This document shows positions 1 to 7,260 of a stretch of DNA of 34,979 nt, piece by piece. A program made the translations under genes and the position numbers. The notes below the pieces were generated by a model. That model saw only the letters and a list, made by a program, of their open reading frames with translations. It searched no databases and was not told where the DNA came from. Source of the DNA: Hymenobacter persicinus (lineage in GTDB: Bacteria > Bacteroidota > Bacteroidia > Cytophagales > Hymenobacteraceae); contig NZ_SEWE01000046.1 in assembly GCF_004167665.1 (NCBI RefSeq), positions 1 to 34,979 on the forward strand, read 5' to 3'. The first letter of the stretch is position 1, and every line of letters begins with the position of its first letter.

Positions 1-137
1 AGCAGGAAGAAAATGCCGCCGAGTTCGAAAACCTCGGCCAGGAGCTGGCTGCCAAGCTCAAGGGCGGCAGCGAAGCCGCGGTGGACGACGAAATCACCAT
101 CAACTTCAGCTGCCCCCAGAACACGGGCTGCAAATAG
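1..137 (+). CDS. RiPP precursor peptide, copy A (5' end outside window)
   Basis: This is the 3' part of a precursor gene identical to the copies at 202 and 449. Its ATG would lie 46 bases left of the window. What is visible is the second half of the leader (EFENLGQELAAKLKGG), then the core ending in SCPQNTGCK and a TAG stop. The Gly-Gly before the core is the usual cut site of C39 peptidase exporters, one of which is encoded at 3713. The core has two cysteines six residues apart. The precursor role is inferred from gene size, tandem duplication and the linked maturase and exporter. Confidence 0.85.
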   Translation, partial: QEENAAEFENLGQELAAKLKGGSEAAVDDEITINFSCPQNTGCK

Positions 138-201
138 GCGCTAGCCTCCGTCTGATTTTTTCCTTTCCACATCATTTCGCCGGTTTCCGGCACCCTGTAC
201 C

Positions 202-384
202 ATGAAAAACAAGAACCTCAAGTCCCTGCTCCAGACCGTCGCCAACCAGCAGGAAGAAAATGCCGCCGAGTTCGAAAACCTCGGCCAGGAGCTGGCTGCC
301 AAGCTCAAGGGCGGCAGCGAAGCCGCGGTGGACGACGAAATCACCATCAACTTCAGCTGCCCCCAGAACACGGGCTGCAAATAG
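202..384 (+). CDS. RiPP precursor peptide, copy B (60 aa)
   Basis: A 60-residue peptide with a charged, probably helical leader (MKNKNLKSLLQTVANQQEEN and onward through EFENLGQELAAKLKGG) and a 22-residue core that starts after Gly-Gly and ends FSCPQNTGCK. The core is acidic at its start (EAAVDDE) and has two Cys separated by five residues, plausible targets for a radical SAM/SPASM enzyme such as that at 1275. Leader removal after GG by the C39 exporter at 3713 is the expected step. It is identical in DNA and protein to the next copy. I do not recognise a named product; the type of crosslink is unknown. Confidence 0.88.
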   Translation: MKNKNLKSLLQTVANQQEENAAEFENLGQELAAKLKGGSEAAVDDEITINFSCPQNTGCK

Positions 385-448
385 GCGCTAGCCTCCGTCT
401 GATTTTTTCCTTTCCACATCATTTCGCCGGTTTCCGGCACCCTGTACC

Positions 449-631
449 ATGAAAAACAAGAACCTCAAGTCCCTGCTCCAGACCGTCGCCAACCAGCAGG
501 AAGAAAATGCCGCCGAGTTCGAAAACCTCGGCCAGGAGCTGGCTGCCAAGCTCAAGGGCGGCAGCGAAGCCGCGGTGGACGACGAAATCACCATCAACTT
601 CAGCTGCCCCCAGAACACGGGCTGCAAATAG
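449..631 (+). CDS. RiPP precursor peptide, copy C (60 aa)
   Basis: An exact repeat of the 202-384 gene, with the same 64-base spacers on each side. Leader, Gly-Gly cut site and the CPQNTGC core are unchanged. Having several identical copies may raise the dose of one product rather than diversify it. Like its neighbours it has no obvious promoter of its own, so it is probably part of one transcript starting left of the window, although the repeated spacer could hold a repeated promoter that I do not recognise. Confidence 0.88.
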   Translation: MKNKNLKSLLQTVANQQEENAAEFENLGQELAAKLKGGSEAAVDDEITINFSCPQNTGCK

Positions 632-695
632 GCGCTAGCCTCCGTCTGATTTTTTCCTTTCCACATCATTTCGCCGGTTTCCGGCACCCTGTACC

Positions 696-884
696 ATGAA
701 AAACAAGAACCTCAAGTCCCTGCTCCAGACCGTCGCCAACCAGCAGGAAGAAAATGCCGCCGAGTTCGAAAACCTCGGCCAGGAGCTGGCTGCCAAGCTC
801 AAGGGCGGCAGCGAGGCGGCCGTTGACGATGAAATCAGCATCAACTTCAGCTGCCCCACCAACCAGAGCTGCGGCAAAGGCTAA
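696..884 (+). CDS. RiPP precursor peptide, variant core (62 aa)
   Basis: The leader is identical in DNA to copies A-C through the Gly-Gly-Ser codons. From about position 815 the core is recoded: the protein stays SEAAVDDEI but several codons change synonymously, then the tail becomes SINFSCPTNQSCGKG. The two cysteines keep their six-residue offset, while the residues between them (PTNQS instead of PQNTG) and the C-terminus differ. This is therefore a second product processed by the same leader. The sharp boundary between identical leader and recoded core suggests leader conversion or core replacement rather than gradual mutation. Confidence 0.88.
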   Translation: MKNKNLKSLLQTVANQQEENAAEFENLGQELAAKLKGGSEAAVDDEISINFSCPTNQSCGKG

Positions 885-950
885 GCCCGCGCCAGCTGTC
901 TAGCTACCCTTGTCCGGATCGGTCCTTCCCAGGCCTTATTCTCTACTCCC

Positions 951-1220
951 ATGCATCACAAGAACCTTCAGTCGCTTCTTCACCAGGTCACCACCGCTCA
1001 GCCAGATGCCTCCCCGGACGTCGAAGTCCTGACCCAGGAGCTGGCTGCCAAACTGAAAAGCGGCACGGCTCAACCAACCGACGGTGCCTACGCCTACGCT
1101 TCCGAGCCCACCGGGCTGTGGCGGCGGCTGGGCTCCTGGCTGGACCGCATGGAACGAGTCCGCGCCCAGCTGGGCCGGTCCGGACAATTGGCTGACCGCA
1201 CCCAGCCCGACTTCGACTAA
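951..1220 (+). CDS. Diverged leader-bearing peptide of RiPP locus (89 aa)
   Basis: An 89-residue protein whose first ~37 residues align with the precursor leaders: KNLQSLLHQV matches KNLKSLLQTV and LTQELAAKLKSG matches LGQELAAKLKGG. The cut site is Ser-Gly instead of Gly-Gly. What follows is unlike the other cores: longer, without cysteine, rich in Trp, Arg and Asp (GLWRRLGSWLDRMERVRAQL). It may be a precursor for a different modification, an immunity or accessory peptide that keeps the leader for recruitment, or a decaying copy. It lies 66 bases after the last precursor and 54 bases before the maturase, so it is probably co-transcribed. The start is the first ATG preserving the leader match. 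Confidence 0.75.
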   Translation: MHHKNLQSLLHQVTTAQPDASPDVEVLTQELAAKLKSGTAQPTDGAYAYASEPTGLWRRLGSWLDRMERVRAQLGRSGQLADRTQPDFD

Positions 1221-1274
1221 GCCAGCCCCGTCATCCTTTCTCTTAACCAGCTACTCAGCACAACTACTGAAGCT

Positions 1275-2636
1275 ATGGATTTCAAGCGTTCCTTTTATAC
1301 CGTGGCTACGGGTTCGCTGGGCGGGCCGGTCGACGACGCCAACGGCCGCGTTATTCTGTATTCGACCCGCACGGCCAAAACCCACGTGCTCAAGCAACAG
1401 CACCTGGCGGCCCTCGACGCCGGACAGTTCGACCTGCTGCCCGACACCCTGTTCGACGCCCTAGTGGAGGCCGAAGCCATCGTGCCGGCCCACGAAAATG
1501 AGCTGCAGGTGCTGCTCAACCGCTCCCGCTCCGCCGTGGACGACTCCCGCACCCTGAACTTCGTGCTGCTGCCCTCCTCGCAATGCCAGCTCGGCTGCGA
1601 CTACTGCGGGCAGTCGCACTCCAAGACCTACATGAAAACCGACATCTACGACCAGATCGTGGAGCGGGCCCGCCGCCAGCTCGACCTGAGCCGGCACACC
1701 GAGCTGCACGTGGCCTGGTTTGGCGCCGAGCCCCTGACCGGCCTGGCCCACATTCGCCAGGTGTCGGCCCGCCTGATGGCTTTGGCCGCGGAGCTGGGCA
1801 TCGGTTACTCGGCCCACATGGTTACCAACGGCCTGTCCTTGAAGAAGGCCATTTTTGAGGAGCTATTTGAGCAGTGCCAGATCCGGCGCTTCGAAATCAC
1901 GCTCGACGGCGACGCGGAATCCCACGACGCCCGCCGCCATACCAAGGAAGGGGAGAAGACCTTTGACCTGATCCTGAAAAACATCGTGGACGTGACCCAC
2001 TCGCCGGTCTACGCCGGCCACGGCCAGGTACTGTCGGTGCGCTGCAACGTGGACCGCCGCAACATCGACCGGGTGATTCCGCTCATCGAGCTGCTGGCCA
2101 GCAAGGGCCTGAACGACAAAATCCGGTTTTACACGGCCCCGGTGTATTCGTGGGGCAACGACGCCCACCTGCTCTCCCTAGAAAAGGCCGAGTACGGGGA
2201 GCGGGAAATTGACTTTCTGATTGCCCAGATGCAGAATGGCTTCAAGCTGGCCACCATTCCGGGTTTGAACAGCATCGTCTGCATTGCCGTGTCCAAGGAC
2301 GCGGAAGTAATTGACTCGCAGGGGCAGATCTACAACTGCACCGAAATTCCGCTTGTGCCGCTCTACGAAAGCGCCGACTACCTGCTAGGCAACGTGCGTA
2401 AGCAGCCCGAGGTGTCGTTGCAGGAGCGCGCCTTCCACGACTGGCCCGACCAGATTGAATCCAACAAGGCGCTGTGGTGCTCGAGCTGCCGCATGCTGCC
2501 CGTGTGCGGGGGCGCCTGCCCCAAGGCTTGGCGCGAAGGCAACCCGCCCTGCCCACCCGCCAAAGCCAACATCGAAGACCGGCTGGCCCTGGCCTACGTG
2601 TACGCCAAGGATGGTTTTGCCACTTACGCCGACTAA
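1275..2636 (+). CDS. Radical SAM/SPASM peptide maturase
   Basis: A 453-residue radical SAM enzyme likely to modify the precursor peptides encoded just upstream. The SAM-binding 4Fe-4S motif is CQLGCDYC (Cys104, 108, 111, the CxxxCxxC pattern). The C-terminal SPASM domain has seven cysteines that fit two auxiliary clusters: Cys336, 355, 402, 405, 411, 415 and 426, including WCSSC, VCGGAC and PPC. The N-terminal ~95 residues could hold a leader-recognition region but show no motif I can name. SPASM enzymes of this size make thioether, C-C or other crosslinks on RiPPs; which one cannot be read from sequence. The next gene begins four bases after the stop, implying an operon. Confidence in the family is high; substrate is inferred from context. 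Confidence 0.93.
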   Translation: MDFKRSFYTVATGSLGGPVDDANGRVILYSTRTAKTHVLKQQHLAALDAGQFDLLPDTLFDALVEAEAIVPAHENELQVLLNRSRSAVDDSRTLNFVLLPSSQCQLGCDYCGQSHSKTYMKTDIYDQIVERARRQLDLSRHTELHVAWFGAEPLTGLAHIRQVSARLMALAAELGIGYSAHMVTNGLSLKKAIFEELFEQCQIRRFEITLDGDAESHDARRHTKEGEKTFDLILKNIVDVTHSPVYAGHGQVLSVRCNVDRRNIDRVIPLIELLASKGLNDKIRFYTAPVYSWGNDAHLLSLEKAEYGEREIDFLIAQMQNGFKLATIPGLNSIVCIAVSKDAEVIDSQGQIYNCTEIPLVPLYESADYLLGNVRKQPEVSLQERAFHDWPDQIESNKALWCSSCRMLPVCGGACPKAWREGNPPCPPAKANIEDRLALAYVYAKDGFATYAD

Positions 2637-2640
2637 GCCC

Positions 2641-3663
2641 ATGGAAACGCTCCACCTCGCTCCGGCCCCTCCCGTTTCTCTCGCCGAGCTCACCGCCTAC
2701 CTGCGCCACCCCGGCCCGGCCGACGAGAAGCCCCGCCGCCTGCCGCCCCGCCGCGACATCTTCAACGATGTCATCAACGAGGCCCTGCACGCTCACTTTG
2801 ACTCCAAAACGATTCGTTCGATTCACTATACCATCAATACCTACGTGCTCGGGTTTCGGGCTGCCAAGTCCGGCGACTTCAGTACGGCCCGCGTCGAGTT
2901 TGCCCGCGCCGATGAGCTGTTGGCGCTGCTCGAGCAAACCCACGAGCCCCGGGTGGTAGCGTTTCTGCGCTGCCTCACGCTGCCCTACCAGGCGTACTTC
3001 AGCTACCGCCGCGGCCTGTTCGACGAGGCCGACGCCCAAACTTACGCCGCCATTGCCAGCATTGGGGGCCTGGAAGATCAGATTGCCATCTTCCACATTG
3101 CCCGCGTCCAGCAGCTGCACAACCTGAGTCGGATCAGCTTCCGCCGCGGGGAGGCCGCCGCCGGGGCCACGCTGGTGCACGAACTGCTGCGCTACCTAAG
3201 TGCCGGCACCGCCCCGGCCCTGGCCGGCAGCTGGGCGCCCGCGTTGCTCGACAACACGCCCGCTGCCCTGCGCGCCGACATGTTTGCCCAGATTTTCCTG
3301 GAAATGGTCGGCAACCTGGCCCAGCTGCCTGAAGTGGCCCAGCGCCACCACCAGTTCACGCTGGCCTTCGGGGAGCTGGCCGACCAGACCGTGGGCCTCG
3401 ACTTCTGGCCACCCTACCAGGCCTGGCTGACGGCCTACGAGGCTCTGCTGACGGCCGACGAAGCCAGTTATGTACCCCTGCTGGGCGCTTTCCTGCAATT
3501 GCCCGGCCACGCCCACGACCTGCTCAAGCTGGCCCTGCTGCGGGAGCTGGCCGGCCGCCGCCGCGCCGCCGCGGCCGCGCCCGACGACCTGGCCGCCGCG
3601 CTGCCCACCTACGCCCGCGCCATGCTCTGGGTGTCGGAGCCCTACCTGAGTTTGCTGGCGTAA
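2641..3663 (+). CDS. TPR-like helical protein of RiPP locus, function unknown
   Basis: The ATG at 2641, four bases after the maturase stop, gives 340 residues; longer readings would run back into the maturase gene. The protein is Ala/Leu-rich and helical, with TPR-like helix pairs such as GDFSTARVEFARADELLALL and RGLFDEADAQTYAAIASIGG at about residues 78-150. It has no signal peptide, membrane segment or catalytic motif that I recognise, so it is likely cytoplasmic. Its place between maturase and exporter suggests a scaffold or chaperone that holds leader peptide, maturase or transporter together, or a regulator. That role is only inferred. No named family is recognised. Confidence 0.75.
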   Translation: METLHLAPAPPVSLAELTAYLRHPGPADEKPRRLPPRRDIFNDVINEALHAHFDSKTIRSIHYTINTYVLGFRAAKSGDFSTARVEFARADELLALLEQTHEPRVVAFLRCLTLPYQAYFSYRRGLFDEADAQTYAAIASIGGLEDQIAIFHIARVQQLHNLSRISFRRGEAAAGATLVHELLRYLSAGTAPALAGSWAPALLDNTPAALRADMFAQIFLEMVGNLAQLPEVAQRHHQFTLAFGELADQTVGLDFWPPYQAWLTAYEALLTADEASYVPLLGAFLQLPGHAHDLLKLALLRELAGRRRAAAAAPDDLAAALPTYARAMLWVSEPYLSLLA

Positions 3664-3712
3664 CGCCGCTGCCGACGCGTTTTGTCCGGCCCGTACCTTT
3701 TTCGCCCCTGTC

Positions 3713-5953
3713 ATGCAGTTTAAATTTTACCGCCAGCACGATGCCATGGACTGCGGGCCCACCTGCCTGAAAATGGTGGCCCGCCACTACGGCCGCACCC
3801 TCGACCTGGAATACCTGCGCAGCATCTGCTACCTCAACTCCGAAGGCGTCAGCATTCTGAGCGTGTCGGAAGCCGCCGAGCAGATCGGGCTCAAGACACT
3901 GATGCTCAAGTCGACCTACCAGTACCTAGTCGACAACGTGCCGCTGCCCTGCATTCTGCACTGGAACCAGAGTCACTTCGTGCTGCTGCTCGATATTCAG
4001 GAAGGCGGCATCATGGGGCGCCTGCGCGGGCAGGCCGAGCGCATCACCATTGCCGACCCCGGCCACGGCGTGGTCACTATCGACAAGGCCACCTTCATGC
4101 GGGGCTGGGCCAGCGCGGCCGGGCAGAAAGGCGTGCTGCTGGCCGTAGAGCCTTCCCGCCACTTCTACGTGACGGAGGTGCCCACCGAGCACACCCAGGG
4201 CTTTGCCTTTTTGCGCAACTACGTCCAGCCCTACTACCGCTACCTGATTCAGCTGCTGTTGGGCATGACCCTGGGCAGTTTGATTTCGCTGGCCTTTCCG
4301 TTTTTGACCCAGTCGTTGGTCGACTTCGGCATCAACCGGCAGAATGAGAGCTTCGTGGTGCTGATTCTGCTGGCCCAGCTGCTGCTGCTACTCGGGCAGC
4401 TCACGGTGGGCATCGTGCGCAACTGGATTCTGCTGCACATGAACACGCGCATCAGCATCAGCATCATCTCCGACTTTCTGCTCAAGCTCATGCGCCTGCC
4501 GGTGCGCTTTTTCGACAGCAAGTCCATCGGCGACATCACCCAGCGCATCACCGACCACCACCGCATTGAGGTGTTTCTGACCGGCAACTCCATCAACAGC
4601 GTGTTCTCGCTCGTCAACCTGGTAGTGTTTTCGGTGGTGCTGGGCCTGTATAGCCTGCCGATTCTGGGCGTGTTTGCCGCCGGTAGTCTGCTGATGATGA
4701 CCTGGGCCCTGCTGTTTATGCGCCGCCGCCGCCACCTCGACTACCTGCGCTTCCAGGGCCAGCGCGACACCCAGGACAGCCTGTTCGAGATTATCCACGG
4801 CATGCAGGAAATCAAGCTCAACCACAGTGAAAGCTACCGGCGCTGGGAGTGGGAAAAGGTGCAGGTCAAGCTCTTTCGGCTCAACAACCGCACCCTGGCC
4901 CTGGACCAGGCCCAGGATCTGGGCTCGTTTTTCTTCAACCAGGCCAAAAACATCATTATCACCTATCTGGCCGCCCGCCAGGTGATTCAGCACGAGCTGA
5001 CGCTGGGCATGATGCTGAGCATTTCCTACATCATCGGGCAGATGAACAGCCCGCTCGAGCAGCTCATCCACTTCGTCAAGACCACCCAGGACGCCAAGCT
5101 GAGTTTGGATCGGCTGCGCGAAATCCACGGCCGGCCCGACGAGGAAGGCCCCGCCGTGTCGGATGAGCAGAGCGCCGAAGCCGCCCTGCTGGCCGACCAG
5201 AAAACCTGCCGCCACGGCGACATTGTGCTCGAAAATGTGTCGTTCCGCTTCGAGGGGCCCAGCTCCCCGCTCGTGCTCAACGACGTGAGCCTGGTCATTC
5301 CCGAAGGCAAGGTGACGGCCATCGTGGGCACCAGCGGCAGCGGCAAAACCACCCTGCTCAAGCTGCTGCTCAAGTTTTACGCGCCCAACAGCGGCCACAT
5401 TGCCATCGGCAAAACCGACTTCACGACCCTGTCGCCGCGCTGGTGGCGGCGGCAGGTGGGCACCGTGCTCCAGGAGGGTTACATCTTCTCCGACACCATT
5501 GCCCGCAACATCGCCATGAACTCCGACGAAATCGACGCGGCCAAGGTGCACTACGCCGTGGAGGTGGCCAACATTGCCGAGTTTGTGCAGGGTTTGCCGC
5601 TGCGGTTTACCACCAAGATCGGGCGCAGCGGCAACGGGCTCAGCGGGGGGCAGAAGCAGCGTTTGCTCATTGCCCGGGCCGTGTACAAGGACCCGCGCTA
5701 CCTGTTCTTCGACGAGGCTACCAGCGCCCTCGACGCCAACAACGAAAGCGTGATTATGCGCAACCTGAACGAGTTTTTCCACGGCCGCACGGTGGTGGTG
5801 GTGGCTCACCGGCTCAGCACCGTCCGCCACGCCGACCAGATTGTGGTGCTCGACCAGGGCCGGGTGGCCGAAATCGGCTCCCACGAGGAGCTCGTGCACC
5901 GCCGCGGCCGCTACTTCGACCTGGTTCGCAACCAGCTGGAGCTGGGTAACTGA
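3713..5953 (+). CDS. C39 peptidase-containing ABC exporter (bacteriocin/RiPP type)
   Basis: A 746-residue fusion of an N-terminal C39 cysteine peptidase, a six-helix membrane domain (roughly residues 160-440) and an ATPase domain. The peptidase has DCGPTCL with catalytic Cys14, His88 in HWNQSHFVLL and Asp115 in ADPGHG. The ATPase has Walker A GTSGSGKT (539-546), signature LSGGQ (643-647), Walker B YLFFDE (663-668) and the switch His699. All catalytic residues are present, so it should be active. The family cuts leaders after a Gly-Gly pair and exports the core across the inner membrane, matching the KLKGG leaders encoded upstream. The next gene starts 16 bases after the stop. Confidence 0.95.
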   Translation: MQFKFYRQHDAMDCGPTCLKMVARHYGRTLDLEYLRSICYLNSEGVSILSVSEAAEQIGLKTLMLKSTYQYLVDNVPLPCILHWNQSHFVLLLDIQEGGIMGRLRGQAERITIADPGHGVVTIDKATFMRGWASAAGQKGVLLAVEPSRHFYVTEVPTEHTQGFAFLRNYVQPYYRYLIQLLLGMTLGSLISLAFPFLTQSLVDFGINRQNESFVVLILLAQLLLLLGQLTVGIVRNWILLHMNTRISISIISDFLLKLMRLPVRFFDSKSIGDITQRITDHHRIEVFLTGNSINSVFSLVNLVVFSVVLGLYSLPILGVFAAGSLLMMTWALLFMRRRRHLDYLRFQGQRDTQDSLFEIIHGMQEIKLNHSESYRRWEWEKVQVKLFRLNNRTLALDQAQDLGSFFFNQAKNIIITYLAARQVIQHELTLGMMLSISYIIGQMNSPLEQLIHFVKTTQDAKLSLDRLREIHGRPDEEGPAVSDEQSAEAALLADQKTCRHGDIVLENVSFRFEGPSSPLVLNDVSLVIPEGKVTAIVGTSGSGKTTLLKLLLKFYAPNSGHIAIGKTDFTTLSPRWWRRQVGTVLQEGYIFSDTIARNIAMNSDEIDAAKVHYAVEVANIAEFVQGLPLRFTTKIGRSGNGLSGGQKQRLLIARAVYKDPRYLFFDEATSALDANNESVIMRNLNEFFHGRTVVVVAHRLSTVRHADQIVVLDQGRVAEIGSHEELVHRRGRYFDLVRNQLELGN

Positions 5954-5969
5954 TTTTTTTCTGACCGCC

Positions 5970-6452
5970 ATGCCCGAACAGTTCGACATTCACCACCACG
6001 AAGTCCAGGAAATCATGGGCCGGATGCCCGGCTGGGTGACGCGCTGGACCTCTACGGGGCTGCTGGGCGGCTTTCTGCTGCTGGTATTTACCGCCGACCT
6101 CGTGCGCTTCCCCGACCAGGTGCCGGCCCAGGTGCAAATCATCCGCGACGCCACCGATCCGTCGGAGGTACGCGTGCAGGTGCCCATCGAGTCGGCGGCG
6201 GCCGTGCACCCGGGCCAGTCCATGCTCATCGACCTGGATGCCTACCCGGCCCGGCAGTACGGCTACCTGCGGGCCACCATCACGGAAGTGCTGCCTTTTT
6301 CCGCCACCGACTTTGTGCAGGTGCGCGTGGCCCTGCCGGCCCAGTGGCAGACGACTACGGGCTACGAAGTGGCCCGGCAGCCGCTGCTGCGCGGGCAGGG
6401 CGCCATCACGGTGAGCGAAACGACCTTGTTGCGCCGCATCTGCCGGTATTAG
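5970..6452 (+). CDS. Very short HlyD-like membrane fusion protein
   Basis: The ATG at 5970 gives 160 residues. The N-terminus (EVQEIMGRMPGWVTRW, a membrane helix at about 28-46, then VRFPDQVPAQVQII) matches the start of Bacteroidota HlyD-type adaptor proteins. The sequence then jumps to what is normally the C-terminal part of the family (VHPGQSMLIDLDAYPARQYG and following beta-rich region). The usual central coiled-coil hairpin and lipoyl halves are absent, and relatives I know of are about 400-450 residues. It follows the C39 exporter by 16 bases and probably works with it, but could be a remnant left by an in-frame deletion. No TolC-like gene is seen nearby. Confidence 0.72.
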   Translation: MPEQFDIHHHEVQEIMGRMPGWVTRWTSTGLLGGFLLLVFTADLVRFPDQVPAQVQIIRDATDPSEVRVQVPIESAAAVHPGQSMLIDLDAYPARQYGYLRATITEVLPFSATDFVQVRVALPAQWQTTTGYEVARQPLLRGQGAITVSETTLLRRICRY

Positions 6453-6702
6453 CAGAGCGCGGGCCGGCCGCGGAACTCCAAGCGAGTGAGCTTCTCTGTG
6501 AATTGGGACGGACGATACGTACGGCCATCAAACTGCGGGCCCGCGCCGATTCGGTCGTGGAAAAGAACATCACGATCCGAAAGACCTTCCTTCGCTACGG
6601 ACCGCGGGCTGAACGAGGATTGGGCCTACGAATGCTACGCCTGGAAGCACCGTGAGCCCGATGTCCGGTGGCATCCACCCCCGCGGCAAGCGTGGAAATG
6701 AA
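6453..6702. other. Gap after RiPP locus, no supported gene
   Basis: Short open frames cross this stretch but none shows a recognisable domain or a convincing start. I see no clear hairpin terminator directly after the HlyD-like gene. It may contain a degraded 3' remnant of an unknown gene. Confidence 0.4.
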
Positions 6703-6728
6703 ACGAGCGGGCCTGACGGTCCGCTCGT
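6703..6728 (-). terminator. Hairpin terminator of the copper chaperone gene
   Basis: An 8-bp perfect stem (ACGAGCGG at 6703-6710 with CCGCTCGT at 6721-6728, 10-base loop) lies 19 bases past the stop of the minus-strand chaperone gene. Read on the minus strand it is followed by a broken T-rich run (TTTCATTT). A weak-to-moderate intrinsic terminator. Confidence 0.6.
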
Positions 6729-6747
6729 GAGCAAGGCGCAGAACAGG

Positions 6748-6954
6748 TTAGGCAGCCTGGGCTTGGAAGCCAGCTCCTTCAACCAGCGCCAGCACCTGTT
6801 CGACGCTGAGGTTGGTGTCGACGGTCAAGATTTTGTCCGGGTTGGCGGTGTCGACCTGCCAGGTTTGGATGGCTTTCTCGCCGTTGAGGGTGGGCGTTAC
6901 AGCTTTAATGCAGCCGCCGCAGTTGATGTTAGTTTTGAATTTGAGAGTTTGCAT
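6748..6954 (-). CDS. copZ: Heavy-metal-associated domain copper chaperone, CopZ-like
   Basis: A 68-residue single-domain HMA protein. The metal-binding pair is in NCGGC (Cys12 and Cys15); the usual Met before the first Cys region is replaced by Asn-Ile-Asn. The length and the beta-alpha-beta pattern ending VEGAGFQAQAA fit the Atx1/CopZ fold. Such proteins carry Cu(I) in the cytoplasm to a CopA-type ATPase, and one is encoded divergently at 7806. It has its own likely promoter (7007-7014) and terminator (6703-6728). The family call is secure; copper specificity comes from the motif and neighbours. Confidence 0.88.
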   Translation of the reverse strand: MQTLKFKTNINCGGCIKAVTPTLNGEKAIQTWQVDTANPDKILTVDTNLSVEQVLALVEGAGFQAQAA

Positions 6955-7006
6955 GGCAGGAGAAGTTAGGCAGCCGAGGGTGGTTGGGCTGCTGATTCAT
7001 AACAGA

Positions 7007-7014
7007 CAAAGCTA
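7007..7014 (-). promoter_or_regulatory. Bacteroidota -7 element of copZ
   Basis: Minus-strand TAGCTTTG matches the TAnnTTTG consensus and lies about 53 bases before the chaperone ATG. A TTG 16 bases further upstream is closer than the usual 19-21 spacing, so the -33 box is doubtful. Confidence 0.5.
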
Positions 7015-7044
7015 GCGGCTGGTGCCCGCGCAAGGGGGACAGAA

Positions 7045-7260
7045 TTAGGCCGGGGGCTTGCATGATTTCAAGCAGAGCGGCGGGCTTTTCGCACTCGTCG
7101 CCGCAGGCCCTGCAAATCTCGGCGCACTCGCGCAGCAGGTGCTGGCCCTGCTCAGAGTAGCGGGCAAGGAAGCGCGCCGTAGCGAGGCCGATGTGTCTTT
7201 GCAGCAGTCGTGGCGGCGGCCTGCCTTTCTATGCCGGTGCTCGGCGACGCTTTTTTTGGT
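7045..7260 (-). pseudogene. Decayed four-helix copper-binding protein (DUF326/Csp type)
   Basis: No single frame gives a good protein, but stretches in different minus-strand frames match one family. One frame reads ARYSEQGQHLLRECAEICRA followed by CGDECEK (the latter near 7085-7129), with the CxxxC-spaced cysteines of DUF326/Csp copper-storage proteins. Another frame supplies CLKSCK and a stop at 7045, and a third supplies the upstream HDCCKD. At least two frameshifts are needed to join them. It sits between the copper chaperone and the copper ATPase, which fits a lost copper-storage gene. Sequencing error is an alternative explanation. Confidence 0.6.

Larger units (their letters stand above)
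1..814 (+). repeat. 247-bp tandem repeat array carrying precursor peptide genes
   Basis: The same 247-base unit recurs with starts of coding at 202, 449 and 696, and the window opens inside an earlier copy. Each unit is one precursor gene plus a 64-base spacer. The units look identical base for base, spacers included, until about position 815, where the last copy diverges inside its core-peptide codons. Each spacer has a T-rich stretch and a small GCCGG-TTT-CCGGC hairpin ending about 10 bases before the ATG (179-191 in the first spacer). Exact identity suggests recent amplification or continuing gene conversion. Copy number could also be an assembly artefact, since the array may extend beyond the left edge. 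Confidence 0.95.

Noticed and set aside
141..877. Minus-strand open frames of 80-99 residues across the precursor array
   Set aside because: They mirror the GC-rich precursor genes and repeat only because the array repeats. The plus-strand frames explain leader, Gly-Gly site and context.
1..900. CRISPR array
   Set aside because: The period is 247 bases, each unit is coding, and there are no short repeats with unique spacers.
4388..5989. A 533-residue open frame on the minus strand opposite the ABC exporter
   Set aside because: It is antisense to a gene with every expected ATPase and peptidase motif. The protein has no domain and shows the Val/Gly/His-rich composition of a shadow frame.
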